Shown in pieces: positions 12,001 through 22,204 of a DNA stretch of 63,039 bases. Position 1 is the first letter of the stretch. Each line of letters starts with the position of its first letter. A program made the translations under genes and the position numbers. The DNA is from Cylindrodendrum hubeiense (lineage: Eukaryota; Ascomycota; Sordariomycetes; Hypocreales; Nectriaceae), in the NCBI GenBank assembly GCA_014621425.1, contig JAANBB010000226.1:1-63039 (forward strand), read 5' to 3'. The notes beneath the pieces are model-generated. The model saw only the letters and a list, made by a program, of their open reading frames with translations. It had not been told where the DNA came from and did no database searches.

Positions 12001-12459
12001 GTTCATCGTCGACTGAGAAGACACTACCACGGTGGGGCGTCGTGGAAGAGGGACGGCGAGGCATACCGGGCTTTCGAAGTCGGGTGACGGATCGAACTCG
12101 TTCAGAGCCTTTCGCGGCGCGGGAAGACTGTGAAGTTCGTGCCTGTGGACGGTCGAGGGAAGATTCGGCGGGGAGTTGGCCAGAAGCAGTGGGACCGCCA
12201 ATGGAACCTATTAAGCGAGGAAAACATAAGCATCGATGCGCGCACAATGTCTAAGATATGCAAACCTACCGTAGGTTCCCTCAGGCCTCCGTCGCACGGT
12301 ATCGGTGGACTGGAAGCTTTCGGAGAGGCCGTCATCGTCGTGGTGTGAGGCAGCGTCGGGTCGGCCGAGAGGATTACGGGTGTCTGCAGGCGATGTTGCG
12401 CTGGACGAATCGCCCAGGTTGCGCGCCGTCGCAGAGCTTTCTCGCCTTGATGAATCCAT
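9021..12459 (-). CDS. VNX1: Vacuolar cation/H+ antiporter, VNX1/CAX type
   Basis: Predicted vacuolar low-affinity monovalent cation (Na+/K+) or Ca2+/proton exchanger. The model is complement of 12459-12270, 12207-9500 and 9449-9021: 3327 nt, 1108 aa. The N-terminal third is cytosolic, with Ser/Arg-rich and very acidic runs (DDDDDIEEDTEDTEE). It is followed by many membrane segments carrying the two CAX alpha repeats: GAAINAFFATVVEVFLYCVA, and PNTTEFLNAISFAMNGNIAL rebuilt across the last intron. A loop near residue 666 has two CxxC pairs (CLDC and CRRC), possibly metal binding or disulfide linked. A long polar insert (Pro/His/Arg-rich) separates the two halves, as in yeast VNX1. The length and this layout favour VNX1 over the short VCX1 exchangers. 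The symbol is by similarity. Confidence 0.88.
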
Positions 12460-13879
12460 GGTGGATAGACGAGGGTGCGCCCGGTGGGAGTGCGAGGGCG
12501 AGGGTAGTCGAGCGCAGTCGATTAGTGATGAGAATCGACGGGTGACTGGGCAAATGGGGGAATGGCAGAAGAAGAGGCCCAGACGTTGCTTGTGTCGTTG
12601 GGCCTTTGTGAATGACGACGAATGGGAGAGGGAATGTCGAGCATGCCAGCGTCACGATGCAGGAGCGGCAAAAGACCTGGTGCCGGAGCTGAGCTGGGGA
12701 ACCGGGCCGTTGTTTTGGACTGAGATTTGAAGTGGGCTTTGGTCTTGGACGTGGTCTTGGGCGTCAAGCCTTAGCTGGAGTATGGGCGTTGCTTTTCGCC
12801 CGACGACTCCGAAGTTGATGAGTGTATTAAAAACAGACAAGTGATGGCCGGCGGCGCGGAGAAAATAGGATGGAGCTGGTACAGAGCAGGTACGGGGTAT
12901 AGGAGGTCGAGACTTGAGGGGTGGATGCGGCTCCTGCTGAACTCTCCACCAGAGCTGAGGAACAACAAAGATGACAGCCGCAATGGAGGAGGATCTCAAA
13001 GGAATCTCTCAAAGGAACCTGGAATCTCTCAAAGAACGGTGCCAGGGAGCGCGCTCGAGGCTCGAGACTCGGACGTCAGTTAGGGACTCGCACAAAATCA
13101 CGGGCAAGATGCAGCGCCTCTGTCAGTTGTGGTGAGCGCTGTCGCTTGTTGCAGTGAGCGACGTCTGATGTTTACTGCACAATCTCACCCACATGCACGG
13201 TGGCGATTAGCGGCAGCAGTGGTGGGAGCACGTAGTAACGGTCGAGGCTTGAGTGGGCATGCTATCTCTGGGCTCCACCCCTGTGCAAGCTCCAACAGCT
13301 CGTGATCCCAGCGTGCAACCCTGCTCGGTTGATTAGTGCCTTGTGCCGCTCGTTGCGCGTGCACCGTCGCTTGATCGAGATAACGTCATTTTGTACACAG
13401 TACGTACCCCACGAGCATCAATCTGTGGGATTGTGGGATTGCGGGATTGCCTGCGGAGAAGAGCCTACGTTCCTTGCGTTCTTAGCAAGCCATACATATA
13501 CATAGTATACATGATGAAGCATCTACCAATCCCTCCCCTAATACGTAAGGGCACATGCCTGGGTTTCATTGCATTCGACCACAGCTGTGTTAAGCTAGTG
13601 GCAAAAGATCGTCAGGAATTGCGTGTGTTCAATCCTTCAGGCCAGGCTGTACCAGGAAAGTACTGCAGGTGGCTTGCGCACAGCATTACATCCCGTCAGC
13701 ATCACGACCACCGCCATTTCCAGGTTCCCAAACAGAATAGTGCAACATATGTGAATTTCCACCTGAGTCCACCATGATCTGACACTAAAGTCTCTTCGCC
13801 CTTTGGCAGTGCAGGCCCACTTCTCCAGACCTGAACATGTTCAGCCATGATGTAGCGCTGCATGAGGTGATATGGTATC
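12460..13879. other. Intergenic between the antiporter and the retrotransposon
   Basis: It begins with the antiporter promoter. Open frames at 13302-13777 have no domain or codon signal. The final part runs straight into the left LTR. No gene supported. Confidence 0.45.
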
Positions 13880-14069
13880 TGTTATGGGGGTCGTCATAAT
13901 AGGTCTGGACTTAGAGAGATGCATCGGTGGTCAATTCAAGCTGCTAGCAGTATCCGCACAGCTAAATACAGTGGTGGCATTCCCATTAGCCCTAACCGGC
14001 CCCATCTGATAGTCCGGCATCGGGCTTGATGCTTCGTGGGTCCCCCACGTGATCTTATGGCCCGCAATA
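13880..14069 (-). repeat. Left LTR (3' LTR of the element)
   Basis: 190 bp starting TGTTATGGGG and ending CCCGCAATA. The expected CA terminus is TA, consistent with a C-to-T change. It aligns without gaps to the right LTR with 11 differences, all transitions. Confidence 0.9.
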
Positions 14070-14080
14070 CTCCCCCCCAA
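14070..14080 (-). other. Polypurine tract of the retrotransposon
   Basis: ctcccccccaa on the plus strand, so TTGGGGGGGAG on the element's sense strand, directly abutting the 3' LTR. It is a GC-rich survivor in AT-rich surroundings and is the main evidence for minus orientation, with the primer-binding site. Confidence 0.65.
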
Positions 14081-16643
14081 GCCTAGTATGCCTGATAGGG
14101 TATTCTAATTATAGTCAATTCGGTCTCAATCTCTTTATCTCTGGTATTTCTAGTCTCTTAGGAAGTTATATCTATGAGGTTAATAAATTCCTTGTATTTC
14201 TTCTTAGCTAGTAGCTTTATAAGCCTATTAGTAGTTATTTTATTAATATTAATATATTATATCTTAATATCTCTGTTAGTAATAGTCTCTTATATATAGT
14301 GATAATATATAATAATATACTTTATATAAGTATAATATTTAAGGTTATGAACTAGTTTAATAGAGTTCTGATTATCTATGAAGATTATTAATAGTGAGAT
14401 TAATAGGATATCTAACTTAATTATAAAGCTTCTAATTTATATTATCTTTAATATTATAGTTAATATCTTATAATATTTAATCTCTATAATTAATTTTATA
14501 ATTATTAGTTATCTCTTACTAGCTTATAAGATTAGGGTTTTATTTATTATAAAGATATATCTGGCTATAAATTATAAGGTATTAGGATTAATAGTATAAT
14601 TAGAATTATTATATTTATAGAGCTTATAGGGGTTATTATAGATCTTTTATAGTTATTTATAATAGTAGATATCTTAGGATAGATTCTCTTTAAGATAATA
14701 TAGGATATATCTTATTAACTTATAATAAGTTTTACTAGATTTAACTATAAAGTATATTTATAATCTTATTAGGAAGATAATATCTAATCTTATCTATATA
14801 ATTAAATAATTAAGCTTCTCTATAAGGGTCATATATATTTCCTTTAGTTTTTATAGACTTAATTTAATATTCTTTTTTATTTTTAGATAGGTATCTAGAT
14901 CTATTAGGATTAAAGTTATCTTATAATTAGTTATTTAAAATATTTTGAGAATATCCCTTATATAATTAGTCTATATAAGGATAATATTATTATTATTAAT
15001 AATTATAATTATAATATTTAAGAAAAAGTATAAAAAGTCTAGTCTTTTAATATTAAGATTAGAGTTCAGTTATTTATAATAATATTCTTCTATATCTTTA
15101 TCTATTATAATTATAATTAGATTATTTATATAGGAGGTTATAATAATCTCTTATTCTAGATCTAAATAGATTATAATATCTAATTTTAATTACTTGAAGT
15201 CTAGCTTAATAAGCTTATCTTTAAGCTTTTTTTATTATTATTAGTTACTTTATTTAAGATTATAGAGGGTCTAGTTAAGCTAGATAATATAATTATCTCT
15301 ATAATTTTATTCTTTAATATAATATTTATATTAAGAGTTATAGAGAAAGTTATTAAATAATAGGAATAGCTTTATATAGATATTTTTTTAAGGTTTCTAT
15401 TAAGATAGATAATTATAATATCTACTTATATAAGTCTATAATTATATTAAACTATATAGGCTAGAATAATATACTAAGAGGTTAGTTTTATTATAGATAA
15501 GAAGGTCTTATTATAATTAATATCTTTATATTACTAGAAGTCTTAAACTATAAGTCTTAATTTATATCTTATTATCTTATTATACTTATTATACTTGTAT
15601 TTTAGTACTTATTTTACTATTAAAAGATATCTTCCTATTAATATTATAATATAAGGTAGAAAGTTAATAATACCCTTATCTAATAATATCTTTATCTTTA
15701 AATAGACTAATTCTTTCTAGGTTATTCTATTAGGGAATTTAAAAGTCTTATATATAGTCTTCGGGTTAAGGTCTTAATATGAGATTATAACTATACCTAT
15801 AGTCCGGTCTGTTATCCTTATTAGTTTTATTTTAAGTTCTATTATTTAGATTTACTTAATTATCTTAGGGGGTCTTAATCTTATTATCTTATAACTAGAT
15901 AATATTAATAGGTTCTTAAGAAATATAATATATAAGATAATATAAATCTACTTTATATTTAGGTCTTAGATATAATATAGATATTTTCCTTTAAAGTTAA
16001 TAAGGATACCCTTAAATCTATAGGATTATAATTTTATTACCTTTATTTATTTTTCTAGTTTAATTATAATAATTATCTTATATCCTAGGACTTATAGGTA
16101 TTTAATACTTAGCTAGTTTAGGTAATTATTATTATCTTTAATTATTCCTTTAATATTATTATTAAAGATCTCTAATAGAATCTTCTAATTTAAGCTTTCT
16201 ATAATTATTAGGTTTATAATATTAACTATAATAATTATAATCTCCTTCTATAATTTAGGAGGGATATTCTGGGCTATTATTATTATATGAGCTTTATTAA
16301 GGATAATATAATAGGTATATTTAATAATATTGTTTTGCTTATACTTATAGGATAGTATGATTATGATTATTATATCTTATAATCTTATATAAGCTCTGAG
16401 AACTATATTTTAAAGTTCCTTACCTTTATTAATTTAAATACTTTTTAGTTTATTATACTAGATCTTAAGCTAGTTATATATTATAATAAGTATTATATAG
16501 ACCTTACTTTTAGTTTTAAGTAAGTAAATAATATAGAAATAACTTTTATTATTTATTATTAATAATATATATTTCTTTCTATTATATATAATAGGCTTAA
16601 TCTTATAAAGATTAGTATAAAGGAAATCTAGAGCTTATTATAT

Positions 16644-16647
16644 NTAN
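16644..16647. other. Two undetermined bases
   Basis: N at 16644 and 16647, exactly at the border between AT-saturated DNA and the GC-normal island. This may mark an assembly junction or conflicting reads from repeat copies. Confidence 0.95.
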
Positions 16648-16650
16648 AAG

Positions 16651-16934
16651 TGTAAGGGGCGAGCCCTGAGTTTGTCCAACAAGAGGGAATCCTGAATTGT
16701 GTATCTAAGTTGTAGGAGCGAGCTCGCTACGTGTCCGTAGCGACTTCTATAGAGAACAAGAGTGGATATCAATTGGTCCCGGGAGCCAATCCCAAGGGAG
16801 GGATAGGAAGTCTCCTCTAGCTGCGCCCTAGCAGAGACTTCTTCCCGATAACGATGTGGGGCTGCTCGCCGGTCCCGGAGCTCCTCGGACCTGGAGTTAT
16901 CTAGGTCCATGCAATCTAGGCTCAGCCTCTGATA
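16651..16934. repeat. Nested solo LTR of a different family, putative
   Basis: A 284-bp island of normal GC content in the AT-saturated interior. It starts TGTAAGGGGCGAGCCC and ends GCCTCTGATA, the TA probably mutated from CA. It is followed by ATAAG (16935-16939) and preceded by aNaag (16646-16650). If the ambiguous base is t, this is a perfect 5-bp target duplication. Size, ends and duplication fit a solo LTR that inserted after the host element was mutated. A minus-strand open frame (16910 leftward, beginning MDLDNSRSEELRDRR) could alternatively be a gag fragment. Confidence 0.5.
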
Positions 16935-18947
16935 ATAAGATTAGGGCCTTTAGGCTATATCTAATAGTCTTCGCGAGCTTATAGATATTATAATTATTCC
17001 TAATAACTATTATTAGCTTTATTCCTCTATAGATTACTTTAAGGGTTTTATTAATACCCTTAAAATTACTATAATCTAGCTATTAGTACTATAATATTAT
17101 ATTTCACATTTCTTAATATATAAATATTATTTATTTCTATAGGTTTTATTATCTGATAATATCTCCTATAATTTATAAGAGGAAGCTATATTTATAGATA
17201 TTAATTATATTAATAATAAGATCTTCCTTATTTATAATATAGTTCTGGTTAAGATAGTCATTAAAAAGGTATATCTTTTTACTAGAAAAGATATTTAGTG
17301 AGAATAAGGGTATATAGATTATATTTTAAAAGGATATTATAATAGTTTCTTTTCCCTTTTTATATAATATTATAAGAGCTATTCTAATAGTTATTAGATA
17401 TATAGGCTTAATACCTATTATAATTATAATTAATTCTTTTATCTTTATCTAGTTATTATTATAAAATTATTTAATATTATTAATAATATAAAGATTACTT
17501 TTAGAATCTTATAATTATTAATCCTTTTTATTAGGGATTATAATCTCTATTATATATAATTATAAAATAAAGGTATAATTTACTAGGATCTTATTAAACT
17601 CTATATATTTAATTTAAATACCCTTACTAGGCTTATTATAGTTAGTAGTTATAGGGGTCTTGAGATTTTTTTTATTAGCTAGAAATTATTTATAAATCCC
17701 TCTTATCTTAATAAGACTAGTCTTATTAGTTTAATAAGTAAAGCTATTACTTTCTAGGATACTTGTAATCTTAGGGGTTTTTTTTAAGATAATATATATT
17801 TATATGGGTTTTCTTATCTTAGGGTTAATAGTATTCTTATCTTTAGGTTAGATTTTCTTCTTAGATTAATATTCCCTTAAAATATAATCTTTTTTATTAT
17901 AATTATAATAGGTGATATATAATAGGTCTTTTAGTTATTATAATTATATTATTATTATTATATTAAATTTTCTGTGATTACTATTTTAATTATTATTATA
18001 GTTATTATCCTGGATAATCTTAATCTTATGATATATCTCTTTATATAAGTATTAAAATTATCTTAAATCTCTATTAAGATTAAGTTATTAAGATAGCTAT
18101 CTCTTATCTTTATAAATATTTAATTAGTTTAATCTTCTATTATAATATTTATACTAATTATAAAGATATTAAATTTAGTTCTTATTATAATATTACTATT
18201 TATATTATAATATAGTTAGGTTAGTTTCCTAAACTTATTAATATAAATTAATATATTCTTTAAGTCCTTAAATCTTAATATTATAAGTTTAATCTATAGA
18301 ATATTCTTTATAAAGTTTATTAAGGTCTTATATTATTAGATTAGTATTATATAGACCCTTATATTTTAGGATAATCTAGTAATAGTTTTAAAAATATCTC
18401 TAATAATATTAATAATAATCTCTATTAATAGCTTTCTCTTATCCCTTCTAGATAGCTAGATCTAATTATATATACTAATAATAGTTAGAATATTATTAAG
18501 GACTTACTTCTAGCTTTATTATTATTCTAGTCTCTTAAGCTTTATAATCTTAGGTATTTATAGCTTAAAGAAATATAGATCTCGGGCTTTCTTAATCTCT
18601 ATAAGGATTAAGTCTATTAGGTTCTATTATAATAGGTTCTTGAAGATTAAGACTATTATTATATTTTATTATTATAAGAAATATAGAGTTTCTCTTATCT
18701 TAGTTATTATAATTATAGATAATATTAATCTAGGGCTCGGGATCTTAAGGGGTCTTTATATATAATAATTAAGTTATTTTGTGGGTAAGCTAGCTTAGGT
18801 GTATATTATATGCTCTATAGGTAGTTTTATAGGGAGCCTAGCTGGGGTATATAAGAATAACTACCTTAGAGAGACTAGAGATTAGGTTATAGGTTTCTTC
18901 CTTTATTAGGCCTTCTATATCTCTATCACTGCCCTTATAGTCTATTA

Positions 18948-19088
18948 GATCAGGTCCTTAGGTATCTTATTATTATAGTCCTCCAGGCTTGGCTTGGAGG
19001 GCTCGTTATCATTATAAGTAGCTTTATCTTGGGGTGGGGGGCTTCTCTTGATAGGGTCAAGGCCACTCTTATCCGCAGGGTCAGACAT
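18948..19088 (-). pseudogene. Start of the retrotransposon gag, truncated by stops
   Basis: From an ATG at 19088 on the minus strand the frame reads MSDPADKSGLDPIKRSPPP and continues about 47 codons before a stop. It begins about 170 nt inside the 5' LTR, where gag should start. Downstream the sequence decays into RIP-type AT-rich DNA. Only the beginning is readable. Confidence 0.5.
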
Positions 19089-19248
19089 CGTGACTTGCGG
19101 GACCTAGCTGTGCCGAGCTTCATTACGGCATGTAGGGTCTTCGAATACGGCCTCAATCGCAGTCAGTGCGCTGCTGTGATAAGGGACCTAAGATCTCAGT
19201 GGGGTAGCTGCTATACGTTATAGCTGCCTGTAATTGCTTGCAAAGTCC

Positions 19249-19260
19249 GGGCTCATAACC
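19249..19260 (-). other. Primer-binding site matching the initiator tRNA-Met anticodon arm
   Basis: The plus strand reads gggctcataacc immediately before the right LTR, so the element's sense strand reads GGTTATGAGCCC right after the 5' LTR. The string GGGCTCATAACC is the anticodon stem-loop of eukaryotic initiator tRNA-Met (CAT anticodon), not its 3' end. This fits half-tRNA priming. Confidence 0.75.
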
Positions 19261-19450
19261 TGTTACGGGGGTCGTCACAATAGGTCTGGACTCAGAGAGA
19301 TATATCAGTGGTCAATTCAAGCTGCTAGCAGTATCCGCACAGCTAAATACAGTGGTGGCATTCCCATTAGCCCTAACCGGCCCCATCTAATAGTCCGGTA
19401 TCGGGCTTGATGCTTCGTGGGTCCCCCACGTGACCTTGTGGCCCGCAACA
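19261..19450 (-). repeat. Right LTR (5' LTR of the element)
   Basis: 190 bp, TGTTACGGGG to CCCGCAACA, with intact TG...CA ends. It is the partner of 13880-14069. Confidence 0.9.
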
Positions 19451-19875
19451 GATCAATTCCGCTACCCTAAAGCTAGCAAAGTTTTACGGCTGGTGGGTGT
19501 GGTTGATTTTGCCCGGTGAGCTTTCGTGCCCATTTCAGTACTTATTTCGTTTTGATGGCAAAATGAGGATAAGTAAATCACAATTAACATGTGTTGTAAG
19601 GAGCGCCGCCTCGATCTGGGTTGATATGAGTTACGGCACAGGGAAAATCGCGATGTAGGGAGGTTGAATAGGCCATTGAAATTAGTGCTAGAAACACCAA
19701 CATTTTGGCTGTTATGATTGCTATGATGATGCTATAAATTTTGACCTAGGAACCCCCGATTTTCTTCTTATCGAGCAACCGCTACCCCTTTATTACTCCG
19801 TCATCCCTTCTGGTTTTCCATTGCCGTATTCTCCCCAGCACCTATTATGGGATCCTGATCGCTGCCAGCATAGAA

Positions 19876-20955
19876 TTACGGGTCATATAGCATCGTTAGG
19901 TCGGCGTCCAAGTCAAAGTCGCCCAGAAAGGAGAGGTTATTGGCAGGATCCGCAAAGTCTGGCCAGTCGTTGTTTGCATTGAGGCCCACGCCTGCCTCAA
20001 AAGCGGCCATATTACCCGGCGAAGGAGTGTTGTAGGTCGGAGGCGGAAGCGGATTGGTAGGCTCCTCGAAGCCCGAGTACCGATGGCGACGCACCCAGCC
20101 CCGCTCCTCATTTAGGTAAGCGATGTCCCAGGCGTTGATTTTGATCATTTCTCTTTCCTCGATGATGGCGCGGGATTGAGGGTCGGACATGGCTAGCATG
20201 CAAAGCCACCATAGGGCAAGATCGGTCGTAAGCGTGTCAACACCGTGCCGGGTCCATGGGATGGGCATGATGGCCGCCTTCCACCCATTGCTGTTCTTGC
20301 TAAAACAGCACACCACCATCTCTTCTTCCGTCTGGATGTATCCATACCGAGTATTGGCACTTTCGCAGGTTTTGGCCAGCTGTCTCAGTGGCCAGAGAAT
20401 CGCCTTGGTCGTACTGTCGAGCTGGTGCGCGAGCTTCCTGCTGCTCCATTTCGAGCTCGGCCGCGCGAGTCCGACCACCAGGTTGGCCAGCGGAAAGTCA
20501 TCAAGCTCGATGAGATGGTCCACGGTGGTCTTTTTACCTTCGCTATGTATGGAGGCAAGCGCGGTCTTGTTGGTGTTGGAATACTTGTGGCGGAGGGCAA
20601 TGCCCGGGTGTAGCCCGAGGTGTGATTTTGCAAAGTCCAGAGTTGGCCGAAGTACATCATCATTCCAGACCATCAGGTGTCTAACGCTGCCTGGGATCTC
20701 GATGACAAGGCCCTCAAGCGCTTTGTCGGGAAGCGGGGCCTGAAGTCGGTGTGCCGGAACTGCACGGTCCAGGACGTGGCCGTAGCTCTCGTTGAGATTG
20801 GCCAGGTTGAAATCGTCCCAGATGGTGATGGCCGTTTTGAACTCCGGCCAGAGCTCGTTAATGGAGTTCTTGCTGGATGTCACGTTGGATGGGATGCGCG
20901 GTTTCTGCTGGCTGAGGAGGCGTCGTAGAGTGGTGGTGTTTTCCTGGCCGGCCAT
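19876..20955 (-). CDS. Unrecognised fungal protein, 359 aa
   Basis: An intronless frame from the ATG at 20955 (MAGQENTTTLRRLLSQQKPR). The frame runs on upstream to 21099, so an earlier start is possible. I do not recognise a named domain. Features that look like a folded intracellular protein are NELWPEFKTAITIWDDFN near residue 35, then a central alpha/beta-like part with HLIELDDFPLANLVVGLARP and TRYGYIQTEEEMVVCCFSK. A Trp-rich stretch LALWWLCMLAMSD and an acidic Asp-rich C-terminus follow. There is no signal peptide or membrane segment. The TRYGYI...EEEMVV segment recalls a recurrent motif in fungal hypothetical proteins of the accessory genome, but I cannot assign a function. It sits right beside the retrotransposon. 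Confidence 0.65.
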   Translation of the reverse strand: MAGQENTTTLRRLLSQQKPRIPSNVTSSKNSINELWPEFKTAITIWDDFNLANLNESYGHVLDRAVPAHRLQAPLPDKALEGLVIEIPGSVRHLMVWNDDVLRPTLDFAKSHLGLHPGIALRHKYSNTNKTALASIHSEGKKTTVDHLIELDDFPLANLVVGLARPSSKWSSRKLAHQLDSTTKAILWPLRQLAKTCESANTRYGYIQTEEEMVVCCFSKNSNGWKAAIMPIPWTRHGVDTLTTDLALWWLCMLAMSDPQSRAIIEEREMIKINAWDIAYLNEERGWVRRHRYSGFEEPTNPLPPPTYNTPSPGNMAAFEAGVGLNANNDWPDFADPANNLSFLGDFDLDADLTMLYDP

Positions 20956-22204
20956 GATGCACGACTGTTCTTTCTGCAGCGTGGACAGACAACTCAATGT
21001 TGCGTCCGACAATGTTTCTTCGTGAGGGTAAGCAATGAGCTTTGAAGGCGGGCGAGTGCGATAGACGCTTGGCGAAAGGTGGCCAACTTGAAGCAGCACT
21101 CTGGTTTTCTTTCATGTTGTTTGTTAGTGGCTAGTAGTCATACCTTAGGCGAAAGTTGAGGCGAGCTGAGGTGGTTGCACAGAACGCACCGTGTTAGCGC
21201 GGCCGCTCCGTCATATGTGATATAGTACAATACAGCCCCTGGATGATTGACCGCTAGGAGTTATTCACAAAGAGCTAAACCACTACGCTGTTAATACTCC
21301 AGCGTCTCTGGGTCACCGCCATCTGCAAGGACCAATGGCCAGGGAGAGTTCACAAAGAACCAAAAGCCTGTCAGTCAATGCGCCCACAGCAGCGCTTTGT
21401 TTCTTTACGTCGGCTGTCACATGGCCTAGTTCTTTAAGCGCGTCTTACATAATATACGTGTCTTGGAGGATATTCATGTGGGGATCTCTGGTTTGCGTTC
21501 TCGGCATGCGACTGCACCACTCACGGGCTGGTCAGTATCTTAACAAAGAAGCTTGATACGACGTCAGGTTGCAAGACCATATTTTTGTGGTATCTGAGCT
21601 GGTATTGGAGAGTTTGCGGTCATAGCTGGTAAGCTTGACTAAGGGAAAGCGGGAGTGATACTTGAGCGCTGAAAACTGAGCAACGCCACACTAGTAGGTA
21701 ATTAACCAGTCATTACCCGTCTCGTAGTTAACTAGGAGATGAATTCCTAACGCCAAATAATAAAATGTGATACAGGATGAATTCATAACATGAACACAAA
21801 AGTGATTTGTCGCTTCACGAGTTCTTATCTGTAAGAAGAGCTAGGTTCTCAGAAGTCGAACTAAATGACACCCTACGTAATTTGAATCAAATTCACTTTG
21901 TATTATCTCTGTGAGCTCTACAAGCAAGAGAATGTGCCTCATTTCATCGGCACTTTGACCAAGTACTACCTACGAAACAACTACTTTTCTCGATGTGAAG
22001 AAAGGCAGCAAGCAAGGCGATTTGATGAGGCCAAAATAGCCGAGTCAAAATGTTCAAAATGTTCAAAATGAGAAGCTTACTTCCAGCGAGGGCATTTGGG
22101 AAAATAGAAGAAATAGCTAAAATCGAAGGGCCTTCAGGTAGGTCGTGGCTCGTGACGTAGATCTCCCTGACGAAGCAGGCCAGGCGGCTTTGGTCCTTGA
22201 CACA
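20956..22204. other. Intergenic with a short 9-bp repeat
   Basis: No gene supported. Positions 22045-22070 hold almost three copies of tcaaaatgt. The region lies between two minus-strand genes. Confidence 0.45.

Larger units (their letters stand above)
13880..19450 (-). mobile_element. RIP-degraded LTR retrotransposon, probably Ty1/copia type
   Basis: A 5571-bp element with 190-bp direct LTRs at both ends. Orientation is minus. The polypurine tract reads TTGGGGGGGAG on the minus strand just before the left LTR (14070-14080). Just inside the right LTR lies a primer-binding site (19249-19260) complementary to the anticodon arm of initiator tRNA-Met. That internal tRNA site is typical of copia-like elements priming from a half tRNA. 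Almost the whole interior (14.1-18.8 kb) is saturated with TA, AT and TTA and has stops in every frame, as expected of RIP. The element is therefore dead. About 500 bp at its 5' end keeps normal composition. No clear 5-bp target duplication flanks it (gtatc left, gatca right). Confidence 0.85.

Noticed and set aside
13302..13777. Open frames before the retrotransposon
   Set aside because: No domains, no introns that help, and composition like intergenic DNA.
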